Source: Pseudomonas sp. NFR16
GTDB taxonomy: Bacteria; Pseudomonadota; Gammaproteobacteria; Pseudomonadales; Pseudomonadaceae
Length of the DNA stretch: 64,000 bases
Assembly: GCF_900108875.1 (NCBI RefSeq)
Contig: NZ_FNYJ01000003.1
Location: 579,969 to 643,968 of the forward strand
Direction of reading: 5' to 3'
Of the stretch, positions 8,216 to 17,422 are shown piece after piece; positions within the stretch are counted from its first letter, which is position 1, and each line of letters begins with the position of its first letter. Both the position numbers and the translations under genes were made by a program. The notes below the pieces were generated by a model. That model saw only the letters and a program-made list of their open reading frames with translations. It made no database searches and was not told the origin of the DNA.

Positions 8216-8381
8216 AGCGTCGCTCCTCACAAGTTTTTCTGCTGATTTGAACAGCGCGTCCGAAAACGCTCAGGGAGGATACAGCAGACGACATGACAAT
8301 CAGACTTTTAATGCTGGCCGTTGGTCATGTAGTGAGGGTAACGCGCTACAACAGACCTGCGTCCGGGCAGGTAGGTGCTAG

Positions 8382-8586
8382 GTAGGACCGGCTTCAGTCG
8401 GGAACAGGCCGGTATGTGCAACATCAGTCTTGCGGTACGGCGACTGACGCCTTCCCGGCTGAAGCCGGTCCTACGGATTGTGCGTTGCTTCGGTAGGACC
8501 GGCGTTAGCCGGGAAGAGGCCGGTATGTGCAACATCAGTTTTGCGGTACGGCAACCGACGCCTTCCCGGCTGAAGCCGGTCCTACA
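8382..8586. repeat. Tandem BIME: two copies of a 94-base REP pair
   Basis: The unit GTAGGACCGGCTTCAGTCGG ... CCGGCTGAAGCCGGTCCTAC occurs twice, starting at 8382 and 8493 (period 111). The spacer between the arms is also nearly identical (AGGCCGGTATGTGCAACATC in both). A further half element (TATAGGACCG) follows at 8602. The repeats lie just after the stop of phhC, so they would fold at the 3' end of the phh mRNA. Confidence 0.9.
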
Positions 8587-8626
8587 GGGCGCGCGTTGCC
8601 TTATAGGACCGTCTTGGACGTGCTGG

Positions 8627-9826
8627 TTATTCGTCCGTGCACACCGCCGCAAATGCTGCGGCCAGTGCGTCGAGCCGGGTTGCATCGATGCCTGCCACGT
8701 TGGCTCGTCCAGCCGCGACCATGTACACGCTGTGTTCCTTGCGCAGGCGTTCGACTTGATGGTCGTTCATGCCGGTGTAGGAAAACATGCCGCGTTGCAC
8801 ACCGATGTGAGCGAAACGTTCGCCCAGACCCAGCGGCGTCAGTGCCTCCACCAGACCCTGACGCAGTTGCGCGATACGGCTGCGCATTTCTTCCACTTCA
8901 TCAGCCCACAAGGCTTTGAGTTCTGGATCGCCGAGGATTTCAGCGACCACTGCAGCGCCATGATCCGGCGGGTTGGACCATAGGTTGCGCGCCGTGGCCG
9001 AGAGCTGGCTGCGCACGTCCGCGAGTTTTTCGCTGTTGTCGGCACAGACCAGCAACGCGCCGGTCCGCTCCCGATACAGGCCAAAGTTCTTCGAGCAGGA
9101 GCTGGTGATCAGCAGCTCCGGCAGCTCGGCCGCGAACAGGCGCACGGCCCAGGCGTCCGCCTCCAGTCCGTCGCCGAAGCCCTGGTAGGCGAAGTCGATC
9201 AATGGCAGCAGGTTGCGGCGCCTGACGATTTTCAACACCTGTTGCCAGTCGTCGTGAGACAGGTCGAAACCGGTCGGGTTGTGGCAGCAAGCGTGCAGCA
9301 GGACCACGTCGCCTTCCGGGACGGTATTGAGCGTTTCGAGCATGGCCGCCACGTTGAGCGTGTTGTCGCGACCTACGTACGGATAGTGATTGACCTTCAG
9401 GCCCGCCGCCGCATAGATGGTTTCATGGATCGGCCAGGTCGGATCGCTCAACCAGATGCCCTTGCCCGGCAGGCAATTGGCGATGAAGTCGGCGCTCAGG
9501 CGCAGGGCACCGGTGCCGCCCGGAGTCTGCGTGGCGCCCACGCGTTTGCTTGAAATCAGCGGCGAGTCGGCGCCCATCACCAGTTCACAGATCAGCGTAC
9601 CGAAGCGAGGCTCGCCATGGCCGCCGATGTAGGTCTTGGTCGGCTGCGAATCCACCAGACGCTGCTCGGCCAGCTTCACCGCGCGCGGAATGGTGGTCAG
9701 GCCTTGCGCGTCCTTGTACACGCCCACGCCCAGATCGAACTTGTGCGGATTCGGGTCTTTGGCGTAGGCCTGAATCAAGCCCAGGATCGGATCATCGGGT
9801 ACGCGCTGAATCTGTGAAAAGTGCAT
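8627..9826 (-). CDS. phhC: Aromatic amino acid aminotransferase
   Basis: The 399-residue PLP enzyme belongs to the class I (AspC/TyrB) aminotransferases. The PLP lysine is K246 in SSCSKNFGLYRERTG, and the substrate-binding arginine region is near the C-terminus. As the third gene of phhABC it should convert tyrosine (and Phe) with 2-oxoglutarate to 4-hydroxyphenylpyruvate, feeding homogentisate catabolism. Its ATG directly abuts the phhB stop codon, so the two are translationally coupled. The last gene of the operon, it is followed by a BIME instead of a plain terminator. Confidence 0.92.
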   Translation of the reverse strand: MHFSQIQRVPDDPILGLIQAYAKDPNPHKFDLGVGVYKDAQGLTTIPRAVKLAEQRLVDSQPTKTYIGGHGEPRFGTLICELVMGADSPLISSKRVGATQTPGGTGALRLSADFIANCLPGKGIWLSDPTWPIHETIYAAAGLKVNHYPYVGRDNTLNVAAMLETLNTVPEGDVVLLHACCHNPTGFDLSHDDWQQVLKIVRRRNLLPLIDFAYQGFGDGLEADAWAVRLFAAELPELLITSSCSKNFGLYRERTGALLVCADNSEKLADVRSQLSATARNLWSNPPDHGAAVVAEILGDPELKALWADEVEEMRSRIAQLRQGLVEALTPLGLGERFAHIGVQRGMFSYTGMNDHQVERLRKEHSVYMVAAGRANVAGIDATRLDALAAAFAAVCTDE

Positions 9827-10195
9827 TTACTTACGGCCCTCGGCGCCTTTCGCCACCTCGTCGGTGCGGGCGGCCATGATGAAGTCGTTGCGGTGCAGCC
9901 CTTTGATCGAGTGGCTCCACCAGGTCACGGTCACTTTGCCCCATTCGGTCAGAAGACCCGGGTGATGACCTTCGGCTTCGGCAATTTCGCCGACCGCGTT
10001 GGTAAACGCCAGCGCAAATTTGAAATTCTTGAAGAGATACACCTTTTCAAGCTGCATCACGCCGTCGCGAACCTCGATGTTCCAGTCCGGGATCTGGCGC
10101 AGCAGTTCTGGCAATTCGGCTTCGCTCACCTGTGGGGCGTCGGCGCGGCAGGCTTCACAGTGAGCCTGATTCAATGAAGGGTTCAGCGTGGTCAT
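9827..10195 (-). CDS. phhB: Pterin-4-alpha-carbinolamine dehydratase
   Basis: PhhB dehydrates 4a-hydroxy-tetrahydropterin, recycling the cofactor used by PhhA. The product has 122 residues with the family signature EAEGHHPGLLTEWGKVTV (H77, H78) and a following WWSH. It also has an N-terminal extension with two cysteines (C13, C16) compared with the 104-residue animal DCoH, as in other Pseudomonas PhhB. It sits 15 bases after phhA with its own AGGA-type site. Confidence 0.95.
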   Translation of the reverse strand: MTTLNPSLNQAHCEACRADAPQVSEAELPELLRQIPDWNIEVRDGVMQLEKVYLFKNFKFALAFTNAVGEIAEAEGHHPGLLTEWGKVTVTWWSHSIKGLHRNDFIMAARTDEVAKGAEGRK

Positions 10196-10210
10196 AAAGG
10201 ATGTCCTTGT

Positions 10211-10999
10211 TCAGGCAGCTTCTGGTTTAGGTGCAAAACGCGGCGCATGCAGGCCGAGGCGGGTGGCGGTCTGGACCATGTTCATGATGTCTTCATGGGC
10301 AAGGTCGAACAGGCGCTTGAGGTCCGGCAGCACGAAATACAGGGGTTGCAGGATGTCGATTCGATAGGGCGTGCGCATGGCCTCGATCGGGTCGAAGGCT
10401 TGGTGCGTCGGCGCTGTCGACAGGCTGTACACCGTTTCCTTGGGCGAGGACAGGATACCCCCGCCGTATATCTTGCGCCCTTGTGGCGTTTCCATTAGCC
10501 CGAATTCGATCGTCATCCAGTAGAGGCGGGCAAGATACACGCGTTGTTCTTTACTGGCTGCAAGACCGAGCTTGCCGTACGCGTGGGTAAATTCTGCAAA
10601 CCAGGGGTTCGTGAGCAGCGGGCAGTGTCCGAATATCTCGTGGAAGATGTCAGGCTCTTGCAGGTAGTCCAGCTCCTCTTCGCTACGGATGAAGGTGGCC
10701 ACAGGAAATCGTTTACTGGCGAGCAGCTCGAAGAACGTCTGAAAGGGAATCAGTGCAGGAACCCGCGCGACTTGCCAGCCCGTGGTGGCCTCCAGAACCC
10801 GGTTGATTTCGCTCAGTTGCGGGATGCGATCATGGGGAAGATTCAGCTTCTCGATGCCGTCGAGGTACTCCCGACAGGCGCGGCCCTCGATGACTTTCAG
10901 CTGACGGGTGATCAGCGTGTTCCACACGGCGTGGTCAGCCTGCGGATAATCGATAAACCCTGTTGCGTCCGGCTCACGGGCAACGTACATCGTACTCAT
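10211..10999 (-). CDS. phhA: Phenylalanine 4-monooxygenase
   Basis: PhhA hydroxylates phenylalanine to tyrosine with O2, tetrahydropterin and Fe(II). The 262-residue monofunctional bacterial form is seen here. The iron facial triad is H120 and H125 in DIFHEIFGHCPLL and E165 in WMTIEFGLME. The frame is open for a further 80 codons upstream, but ATG at 10999 (MSTMYVAREP) has an AGGAGAGCAGC ribosome site and matches family length, so the longer form is rejected. The regulatory ACT domain of animal enzymes is absent. First gene of phhABC, divergent from its regulator phhR. Confidence 0.96.
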   Translation of the reverse strand: MSTMYVAREPDATGFIDYPQADHAVWNTLITRQLKVIEGRACREYLDGIEKLNLPHDRIPQLSEINRVLEATTGWQVARVPALIPFQTFFELLASKRFPVATFIRSEEELDYLQEPDIFHEIFGHCPLLTNPWFAEFTHAYGKLGLAASKEQRVYLARLYWMTIEFGLMETPQGRKIYGGGILSSPKETVYSLSTAPTHQAFDPIEAMRTPYRIDILQPLYFVLPDLKRLFDLAHEDIMNMVQTATRLGLHAPRFAPKPEAA

Positions 11000-11271
11000 G
11001 CTGCTCTCCTGAATGGCTTTTGTTTTTGGAGCGATGGGTGCAGATCGACTGCTGTGGCTATTGATAACCGATCCTTGGGCCTCAATCGGAGCCTGGGGGA
11101 GCTGAGCCGGGTGGCTGACAGGCGCCGGCTGTAAAGAAATCCTGACGATTGCATGGATTTCGTCGCAAATCTGCGTGCGGGAGGGCCGGAACGTCGCTGG
11201 GCTGTCACGTATTCTTGACGGTAAAATCTGCGCAATCATAAAAACTCGCCTGATCAGAGAACCGAATCTTC
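11000..11271. promoter_or_regulatory. Divergent phhA/phhR control region
   Basis: For phhR, TTGACG (11215) and CATAAA (11237) with a 16-base spacer make a plausible sigma-70 promoter 30 bases before the ATG. A half-conserved TyrR-type box, TGTAAA-N6-CTGACG, lies at 11130-11147 (the consensus is TGTAAA-N6-TTTACA) and could be a PhhR operator for phhA. No convincing sigma-54 promoter facing phhA was found. Confidence 0.4.
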
Positions 11272-12837
11272 ATGCGCATCAAAGTGCACTGCCAGAACCG
11301 CGTCGGGATTCTGCGCGACATCCTCGAATTGCTTGTTGCTTACGGCGTCAATGTGTCGGGAGGCGAAGTTGGGGGCGAGCATGGCGACGCCATCTATTTG
11401 CGCTGTCCGAACCTGATCAACCTTCAGTTTCAGGCGCTCGTTCCGAAATTCGAAACGATTCCCGGCGTGTCCGGCGTTAAGCGAGTGGGATTGATGCCCA
11501 GCGAGCGCAGGCACATGGAGCTCAATGCGCTGCTCGGTGCGCTGGAATTTCCGGTGCTGTCCATCGATATGGGCGGCTCCATCGTCGCCGCCAACCGCGC
11601 CGCGGCGCAGCTGCTCGGCGTACGTGTCGACGAGGTGCCGGGCATTCCGCTGGCGCGTTATGCCGAGGACTTCGATCTGCCGCAACTGGTGCGCGCCAAT
11701 CGCTCGCGGATAAACGGGCTACGGGTTCAGATCAGAGGGGCGATTTTTCTCGCCGACATCGCGCCCTTGCAGTCCGAGCACGAAGACAGCGAGGCCATGG
11801 CCGGCGCGGTCTTGACCTTGCACCGGGCCGACCGCGTCGGCGAGCACATCTACAACGTGCGCAAGCAGGAGCTGCGAGGCTTCGACAGCATTTTCCAGAG
11901 CTCGAAGGTCATGGCGGCGGTGGTGCGCGAGGCCAGGCGCATGGCGCCGCTGGACGCGCCGCTATTAATAGAAGGGGAAACCGGGACTGGCAAGGAATTG
12001 CTGGCGCGCGCCTGTCATCTGGCCAGTCCTCGCGGACAGTCGCCAATGATGGCGCTCAACTGCGCCGGGCTGTCCGAATCCATGGCCGAGACCGAACTGT
12101 TCGGCTATGGTCCGGGCGCGTTCGAAGGCGCGCGGGCCGAGGGCAAGCTGGGCCTGCTGGAGCTGACGGCGGGCGGTACGTTGTTTCTCGACGGCGTGGC
12201 GGAAATGAGCGCGCGCCTGCAGGCGAAATTGTTGCGTTATCTGCAGGACGGCTGCTTTCGCCGTGTAGGCAGCGATGAAGAAGTGTATCTGGACGTGCGC
12301 GTTATCTGCGCGACGCAGGTGGACCTGTCGGAGTTGTGCAGTCGCGGGGAGTTTCGCCAAGACCTCTACCATCGTCTGAATGTCCTGTCGCTGCACATTC
12401 CACCCCTGCGCGATTGCCTGGACGGACTGGCGCCACTGGTCGAGCATTTTCTCGATCAGGCCAGCCGGCAGATCGGCTGTCCGCTTCCGAAGATCGGCCC
12501 CGAGGCACTGGACCGACTGCGCCGATATCATTGGCCCGGCAACGTTCGGCAACTGGAGAACGTGTTGTTTCAGGCGGTTTCTCTGTGCGAGGGCGGGGTG
12601 ATTACAGCGCAGCACATTCGTTTTCCCGACTATGGCGAGCGTCAGCCTCTGGACGGCTTTTCCCTGGACGGGAGCCTGGAAGACATTGTCGGACGTTTCG
12701 AAAAGGCGCTGCTCGAGCGGCTCCACGCCGAGCACCCGAGCAGCCGCTTGCTGGGCAAACGCTTAGGGGTGTCACACACCACCATTGCCAACAAGCTGCG
12801 TCAGTACCATCTGGGCCCTAAAACCGATCTCTCGTAG
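11272..12837 (+). CDS. phhR: TyrR-family transcriptional activator of phh genes
   Basis: The 521-residue product has an N-terminal ACT domain (about 1-70, MRIKVHCQNRVGILRDILEL), a PAS domain (about 80-190), an AAA+ domain (about 205-430) and a C-terminal Fis-like helix-turn-helix (LLGKRLGVSHTTIANKLRQY). Walker A is GETGTGKE with K241. The loop that contacts sigma-54 in true enhancer-binding proteins, GAFTGA, reads GAFEGA here (282-287), so sigma-54 dependence is doubtful. PhhR and TyrR sense aromatic amino acids and control phhABC and related genes. The ATG follows a weak AGAGAA site. Confidence 0.93.
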   Translation: MRIKVHCQNRVGILRDILELLVAYGVNVSGGEVGGEHGDAIYLRCPNLINLQFQALVPKFETIPGVSGVKRVGLMPSERRHMELNALLGALEFPVLSIDMGGSIVAANRAAAQLLGVRVDEVPGIPLARYAEDFDLPQLVRANRSRINGLRVQIRGAIFLADIAPLQSEHEDSEAMAGAVLTLHRADRVGEHIYNVRKQELRGFDSIFQSSKVMAAVVREARRMAPLDAPLLIEGETGTGKELLARACHLASPRGQSPMMALNCAGLSESMAETELFGYGPGAFEGARAEGKLGLLELTAGGTLFLDGVAEMSARLQAKLLRYLQDGCFRRVGSDEEVYLDVRVICATQVDLSELCSRGEFRQDLYHRLNVLSLHIPPLRDCLDGLAPLVEHFLDQASRQIGCPLPKIGPEALDRLRRYHWPGNVRQLENVLFQAVSLCEGGVITAQHIRFPDYGERQPLDGFSLDGSLEDIVGRFEKALLERLHAEHPSSRLLGKRLGVSHTTIANKLRQYHLGPKTDLS

Positions 12838-12919
12838 CCACCCGCCGAAGCAGGCCAAATCCGCGAGCCTCCCGCATCGGCTTGAGTTTCGCGGATCAAC
12901 CCGGTCGACGATCCGGTCC

Positions 12920-15900
12920 TCAGGTCGGCGCGGTATAAGGCAAGATGTAGCTGACCGAAAAATCTGCCTTCGGGTAGTCGAGTTTCAGACGCGGCAGAAC
13001 GAAGCCTCCGCAAGAGTTGCAGGTGTCCATCAGGGTGAAGAAATGGATGTGGGTGACGACCGTGTCCGCCGGCATGTCTTGCTTGAACGCCGTGACGATG
13101 AGGCGTTCGGCATCCAGGTAGCGGTCATGCTCGCGAATCTTGAGTTTTTTTGCAGTGCGCAGGACCGGCAGACTGGTGAACGCCGTGTCCGGAGCCTGAC
13201 CGCTCATACGCTCGCGCGCATCGACGAATCTGACCGAGCCGTTCTCATGGGGTTCGGGGACGCGAAGCGTCAGCCCCTTGCCACGTTTTCCGCCCGCCAG
13301 CGCGTAAAAGACATGGCGTTTGCCGTCTGAAGTCTGAGCCAGAAGGAACGCCAGGTTGGTCGTGTTCAAATGTTTGCGGATCATTTCGCCGGTCGTCATC
13401 AAGCCGATGGCAGCGACGGGGACCGGGGTCCACGGATGTTTGGCGGCGGAGGCGGGCAGGAGCATGTCGAGCACGGTTGCAATGTGTTGACGCGTCAGCG
13501 GCTCAGTCGCGGCCAACTGCTTGAAGTTTGCGATGCTGCTCTTGGTCAGCGCGACGAAGTTTTCAAGCGCATGCTCCTGAGTGAGGATGTTTCGCGCATA
13601 GCCTTCCATGATTGAACTGTAGGGGCGATAACTGAGCTGCATGTCAACGCCGGGGCTCTCCAGTTCAAACAGCATGCGGGCAATGTTGTCCATGTCCTGA
13701 CCCAGGGTGCGCCGCCCCGCGCCAAGGCGGTATCCCTCGCTGAGGGACAGATAGGCGTCAATCTCCGCATCGGAGGTGATGCGCTCAAAGGTAAGTTGCG
13801 CGTTTCCCGGTCGCTCTGTGGCTTTATAGAATTGGCCGGTGTCGGCCTCAACGGCCAGATACGGAACGTCCTCTAGCGTCAGCCTGATCGCGCGCAGTTC
13901 ACGCTGATCCTTGACCGTCCTGCAGATCGAATCCAGTTGCACCACGGGCAGTTCCTGATTGATACGGACACGCCACGCGGCATTGAGGTTGTCCGGCAGG
14001 CCCAGGGTCTGATCCTTCATCAATCTGCCCTTGACGGTTGGGCGGTACTCCAGCGGTGCGGCGATGCCCATGTGAAGGGCTGTCTCCTCAGGCAGGGCGG
14101 CGAGAGCCTTGCGCCGGGTGCTCTTCGCTTTAGTTGCGCCGACTTTCACTGGCACGTCGTCGACCCAGGTGCTGACCTTGCCGTCGTCTACCAACAGGTG
14201 AGTCTCCTGAGGAGTGGCCTGGCCGCGTATTGGCGTGAACCGCAGTGCAGGTCTGAAGCGGCGGGTCATGAATGCGTGACTGGCCTGTTCCCCGAGCTTG
14301 AGCGGCTCAAGCGCGGGATCGATCGCCGGGCGCGTCGTCGAAAGCAAGACCAGTGCGCCGGAGCAGCTTGCCTGCTGCAGTCCCCTGCGGATCACGCAGT
14401 GTACGGGCACTTTCTCCCACTGTCCGAGGCCCGCATCGGAAGGTTCCAGTTCGATTTTTCGTAACAGGCCGGAAGGCTTCTGATCGTCGAAGCGGTAGCT
14501 GACATCATCGATGATCAGGTCGGTAATCGTTTGCCCCCGGCGCGCCACATGTATGTTCCGATTGCTGGTTACGGAGAGATCGTGCCCATGCCCCGCGATT
14601 TCATTCAGGTGCACGGCGCCCGGAAACTGGCCCGGCAGCAAGTGCTTCTGCGTCGTGATGAACACTGCCGGCGCATCCATGGCGGCCGCTGGCTCGCGGT
14701 ACAGCAGGGGACCGTAGGGTTTCTGATCGAGGGGGTTGCACCAGCGGTAGTCCGGGGTCTGGGCGTCGGAGATGTTTCGGACGAGGACCTGATTGACGTT
14801 GTCCACCTTCGCCAGCATCAACGCTGAGTCGGCGATTGCCTCGGTGTCAGGGATGCGCTGGAACATGCCGCTGCGCTGGATGAATTTGCCAGCGACCACC
14901 GAGGCGCGGGCGGCATGCACCCGTTGCTCGATGCTCGCGCGCTCGGCTTCCCGACCGGTAAACCATTTGACGTTCTGCTGGCGTGGACGAGCGGGCGTAG
15001 CGGGATGAGGCACCCAGAGTTGCGCTTTATTGCCCAGCTTGATCAGCGGTTTGAGCGTGCGACCGGCGATGTTCATCACCGTGCCGGCCTCGCCCACGAC
15101 GTCAGTCACGCAGGAGAGAGCTTCGCCCCCGGTATTGACGTCAAAACACCCGACGATGGGGACCACCGATTTGATCAGATTCCAGGCATACAGCGCGCTG
15201 GAGGTCGACTCGCGGTACCGTGTGTACGCTTCCCACCGGGTAGCGCCCTTGCAGGTTTCGCGCAATGCCTGACTGTGATGCAGGAAAATCCGGTCAACGA
15301 AACTCTGTACCAGATACGTCTGATTGTCGGTGTCCCTCTCCCGGGGCAGCGGCACGGCTTTTGGCAGGTCGGATTTCACATAGGGCAGAGGCACGCCGTT
15401 GTAGTGCTCATGATCCGGGTCGACCAGAACGTTCATCGCTGCGGCGGCAAGGTTCGTGTCTTCAAGCTGCGTACTCCAACTGGCGTCGACATCCATGCAC
15501 TCAAATGCGTGGCGCTCCGGGAACAGCTCGTACACCCAATGCTCACCCTGTCGGGCGACATGTACCAGCCCACCGTGCCCGCCCCGGCAGTCCTGCCAGT
15601 CACTCGCAGGACTGCTGCCGACCGAGGGAACTGCGCCCTCCATCGGACCAACGTATTGTCGCCATTCGGCCGCGTAACAGACGATGTCCGCGCTTAACAG
15701 GCGATCGCGATGAAGCGCTGGCAGTTCGTCCAGAAAAAGAGTCATCAGGTGTGTGTAAGCGTGGCGTGCTTCTTTTAGATACTCATCAAACGCCAGGTTG
15801 AATTGCGACGTGGCATCGGGGAGTGGCTGGGTCAGAGGATGCGGAGGGCGATATGCAGTCCCATTGTCCAGATAGGCCTCGAGTTCGGTGCTCTTTTCAT

Positions 15901-17422
15901 GGCGCGACGTGCTGGCCACGTCCGGATCGATGCCCGCGTTTATCAGCAGTCGTCGAGCATCATTGATACGGTCGGGAGGAAAATTGAGGGCCTGTCGATT
16001 GCAGGCGGACTCGAAGTATCGGGTCATGCGAGCGATTTCATCGGCCGCGTACCGAGGGTGTTCGGTGACGTGGCGCTGGTACAGATTCCACACGATGATG
16101 GCGTCAACCTGCGTCGTGGCGACGTGCAGCTTCTCCTCTGTCGTAACGGCCTGCGCAGTAAGGCTGGCTGGCAACGCCTCCCACTCAGCGAATGTCCGGG
16201 TACCCGCCGCGGCGCGGTCAAGTGTCATGGCATGACGCAGGTTGGCCCAGCGCAGGTCGGGTTGGTAGCGGAAATCGTCGGGTGCGTCGGTCAGCAGCAG
16301 CTCCGGCGCAAAGCGCGCCGCCAGCAACTGCATGATGACCTGGGCGTCGGCGTGGCGGCAGCCCAGCGTGCTGCGCAGGCTGTTGGTCAGGTTGATGCGT
16401 ATGTCGTACAGCGAACAGTCGGCGTTTTCTTCGGCAAAAAGGTGGAAATCCAACACGTAGCCGATGCGTCGTCGACTGACGGGATAAAGGCTGTCGATCA
16501 ATGCCTGGATCGTCAGCTGCCGCGCCATCGAATCTGACGCCTGACGTTTGTCCCGCGGGTTGTACCACTCCAGCGCCTCAACCAGCTGATTCTGCAAGGC
16601 GGCAAACGGCGCACAGTTGAGCAGCGCATCAAGCGCGGTGTCTGCCGAGTGGGTCAAGGTGACACCGGGGAAAAACGCTATCCTGTCTTGTCTGCCAGAA
16701 ACCAGATCGGCCCCTGCTGCGATTTCCTGGAGGCTGGCAGAGCGAAATTGACCGCTGGCGATCCTCAGCAGGTCCATCGGCAGCAGGTTGAGAAGCTTGT
16801 CACAAAGAGACCCTCCAGGCGCATCGGTCAGCAGGTGGCTCATCAATGCATACAGGTCCTGATAACCGTGCAGGTCAAGGGGTGGGGGTAAGGCGGGGCT
16901 CTCGGTTGTCGGCACGCCATGGCTCAACTCGTCGTACAGCAGGAATGCCGCTGCCCACAACGCGCCGACACGGCGCAACTGCGGCAACGTTCTCCACAGT
17001 CGGTCAGCCAGGGAAAAGGTCTTGTAAGTGCAGGCGCTCTGGCGAATCTCAGCCAAGGCCGCATCCAGTGTGCCCGGCACGCTTTGCTCGATGACCAGCC
17101 GGCACACGGTACGGAAAAAAGTCAAACGGCTTTGCGGGTCAACAGGCCTGTCTTTATCGCCGTGGTACAACACGCCACTGATATAACGACCTGCCTCGTC
17201 GGCGTCGAGCACGCGATTGATGAGCGTCAGATAATCATGGTCGTGAAGCGTCCGCTCAACGACATCATCGCCCGCCAGATGCTGTCTGAATACATCGGCA
17301 AGAGAGACAGGTATGGATTGAGGGCCGGTAATGTCGTTGAACACAACGATGTCGTCAGCCTTGAGACGTTGCAGTCTCGCGGTAATCCCGCCGGATGTTT
17401 CGTGGAGGGTATTGGAACTCAT
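12920..17422 (-). CDS. Giant toxin-like protein with C-terminal deaminase-fold domain
   Basis: The product has 1500 residues and no signal peptide. Most of it resembles the large alpha-helical proteins of Pseudomonas related to insecticidal or dermonecrotic toxins (DUF6543-type, from memory). A hydrophobic stretch at about 742-797 could insert in a membrane. The last 65 residues have the cytidine-deaminase-fold pattern: D1437-A-E1439 in YLDAERLIVTAF, then C1468-x-x-C1471 in DTCNSCGGFV, with a strand after it. This is the zinc and proton-shuttle signature, closest to the bacterial toxin-deaminase family with DxE/CxSC. It lies 83 bases from phhR and no immunity gene adjoins it. AGGAAA lies nine bases before the ATG. 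The N-terminal function, target and secretion route are unknown. Confidence 0.7.
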   Translation of the reverse strand: MSSNTLHETSGGITARLQRLKADDIVVFNDITGPQSIPVSLADVFRQHLAGDDVVERTLHDHDYLTLINRVLDADEAGRYISGVLYHGDKDRPVDPQSRLTFFRTVCRLVIEQSVPGTLDAALAEIRQSACTYKTFSLADRLWRTLPQLRRVGALWAAAFLLYDELSHGVPTTESPALPPPLDLHGYQDLYALMSHLLTDAPGGSLCDKLLNLLPMDLLRIASGQFRSASLQEIAAGADLVSGRQDRIAFFPGVTLTHSADTALDALLNCAPFAALQNQLVEALEWYNPRDKRQASDSMARQLTIQALIDSLYPVSRRRIGYVLDFHLFAEENADCSLYDIRINLTNSLRSTLGCRHADAQVIMQLLAARFAPELLLTDAPDDFRYQPDLRWANLRHAMTLDRAAAGTRTFAEWEALPASLTAQAVTTEEKLHVATTQVDAIIVWNLYQRHVTEHPRYAADEIARMTRYFESACNRQALNFPPDRINDARRLLINAGIDPDVASTSRHEKSTELEAYLDNGTAYRPPHPLTQPLPDATSQFNLAFDEYLKEARHAYTHLMTLFLDELPALHRDRLLSADIVCYAAEWRQYVGPMEGAVPSVGSSPASDWQDCRGGHGGLVHVARQGEHWVYELFPERHAFECMDVDASWSTQLEDTNLAAAAMNVLVDPDHEHYNGVPLPYVKSDLPKAVPLPRERDTDNQTYLVQSFVDRIFLHHSQALRETCKGATRWEAYTRYRESTSSALYAWNLIKSVVPIVGCFDVNTGGEALSCVTDVVGEAGTVMNIAGRTLKPLIKLGNKAQLWVPHPATPARPRQQNVKWFTGREAERASIEQRVHAARASVVAGKFIQRSGMFQRIPDTEAIADSALMLAKVDNVNQVLVRNISDAQTPDYRWCNPLDQKPYGPLLYREPAAAMDAPAVFITTQKHLLPGQFPGAVHLNEIAGHGHDLSVTSNRNIHVARRGQTITDLIIDDVSYRFDDQKPSGLLRKIELEPSDAGLGQWEKVPVHCVIRRGLQQASCSGALVLLSTTRPAIDPALEPLKLGEQASHAFMTRRFRPALRFTPIRGQATPQETHLLVDDGKVSTWVDDVPVKVGATKAKSTRRKALAALPEETALHMGIAAPLEYRPTVKGRLMKDQTLGLPDNLNAAWRVRINQELPVVQLDSICRTVKDQRELRAIRLTLEDVPYLAVEADTGQFYKATERPGNAQLTFERITSDAEIDAYLSLSEGYRLGAGRRTLGQDMDNIARMLFELESPGVDMQLSYRPYSSIMEGYARNILTQEHALENFVALTKSSIANFKQLAATEPLTRQHIATVLDMLLPASAAKHPWTPVPVAAIGLMTTGEMIRKHLNTTNLAFLLAQTSDGKRHVFYALAGGKRGKGLTLRVPEPHENGSVRFVDARERMSGQAPDTAFTSLPVLRTAKKLKIREHDRYLDAERLIVTAFKQDMPADTVVTHIHFFTLMDTCNSCGGFVLPRLKLDYPKADFSVSYILPYTAPT

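Noticed and set aside
8006..8245. A 79-codon plus-strand frame in the MFS/phhC gap
   Set aside because: No ribosome site, and it is antisense to a short minus-strand frame with a far better start signal.
11160..11195. Possible sigma-54 promoter facing phhA (CCGCACGCAGATTTGC on the minus strand)
   Set aside because: The GG of the -24 element is missing and the spacing to TTGC is one base too long.
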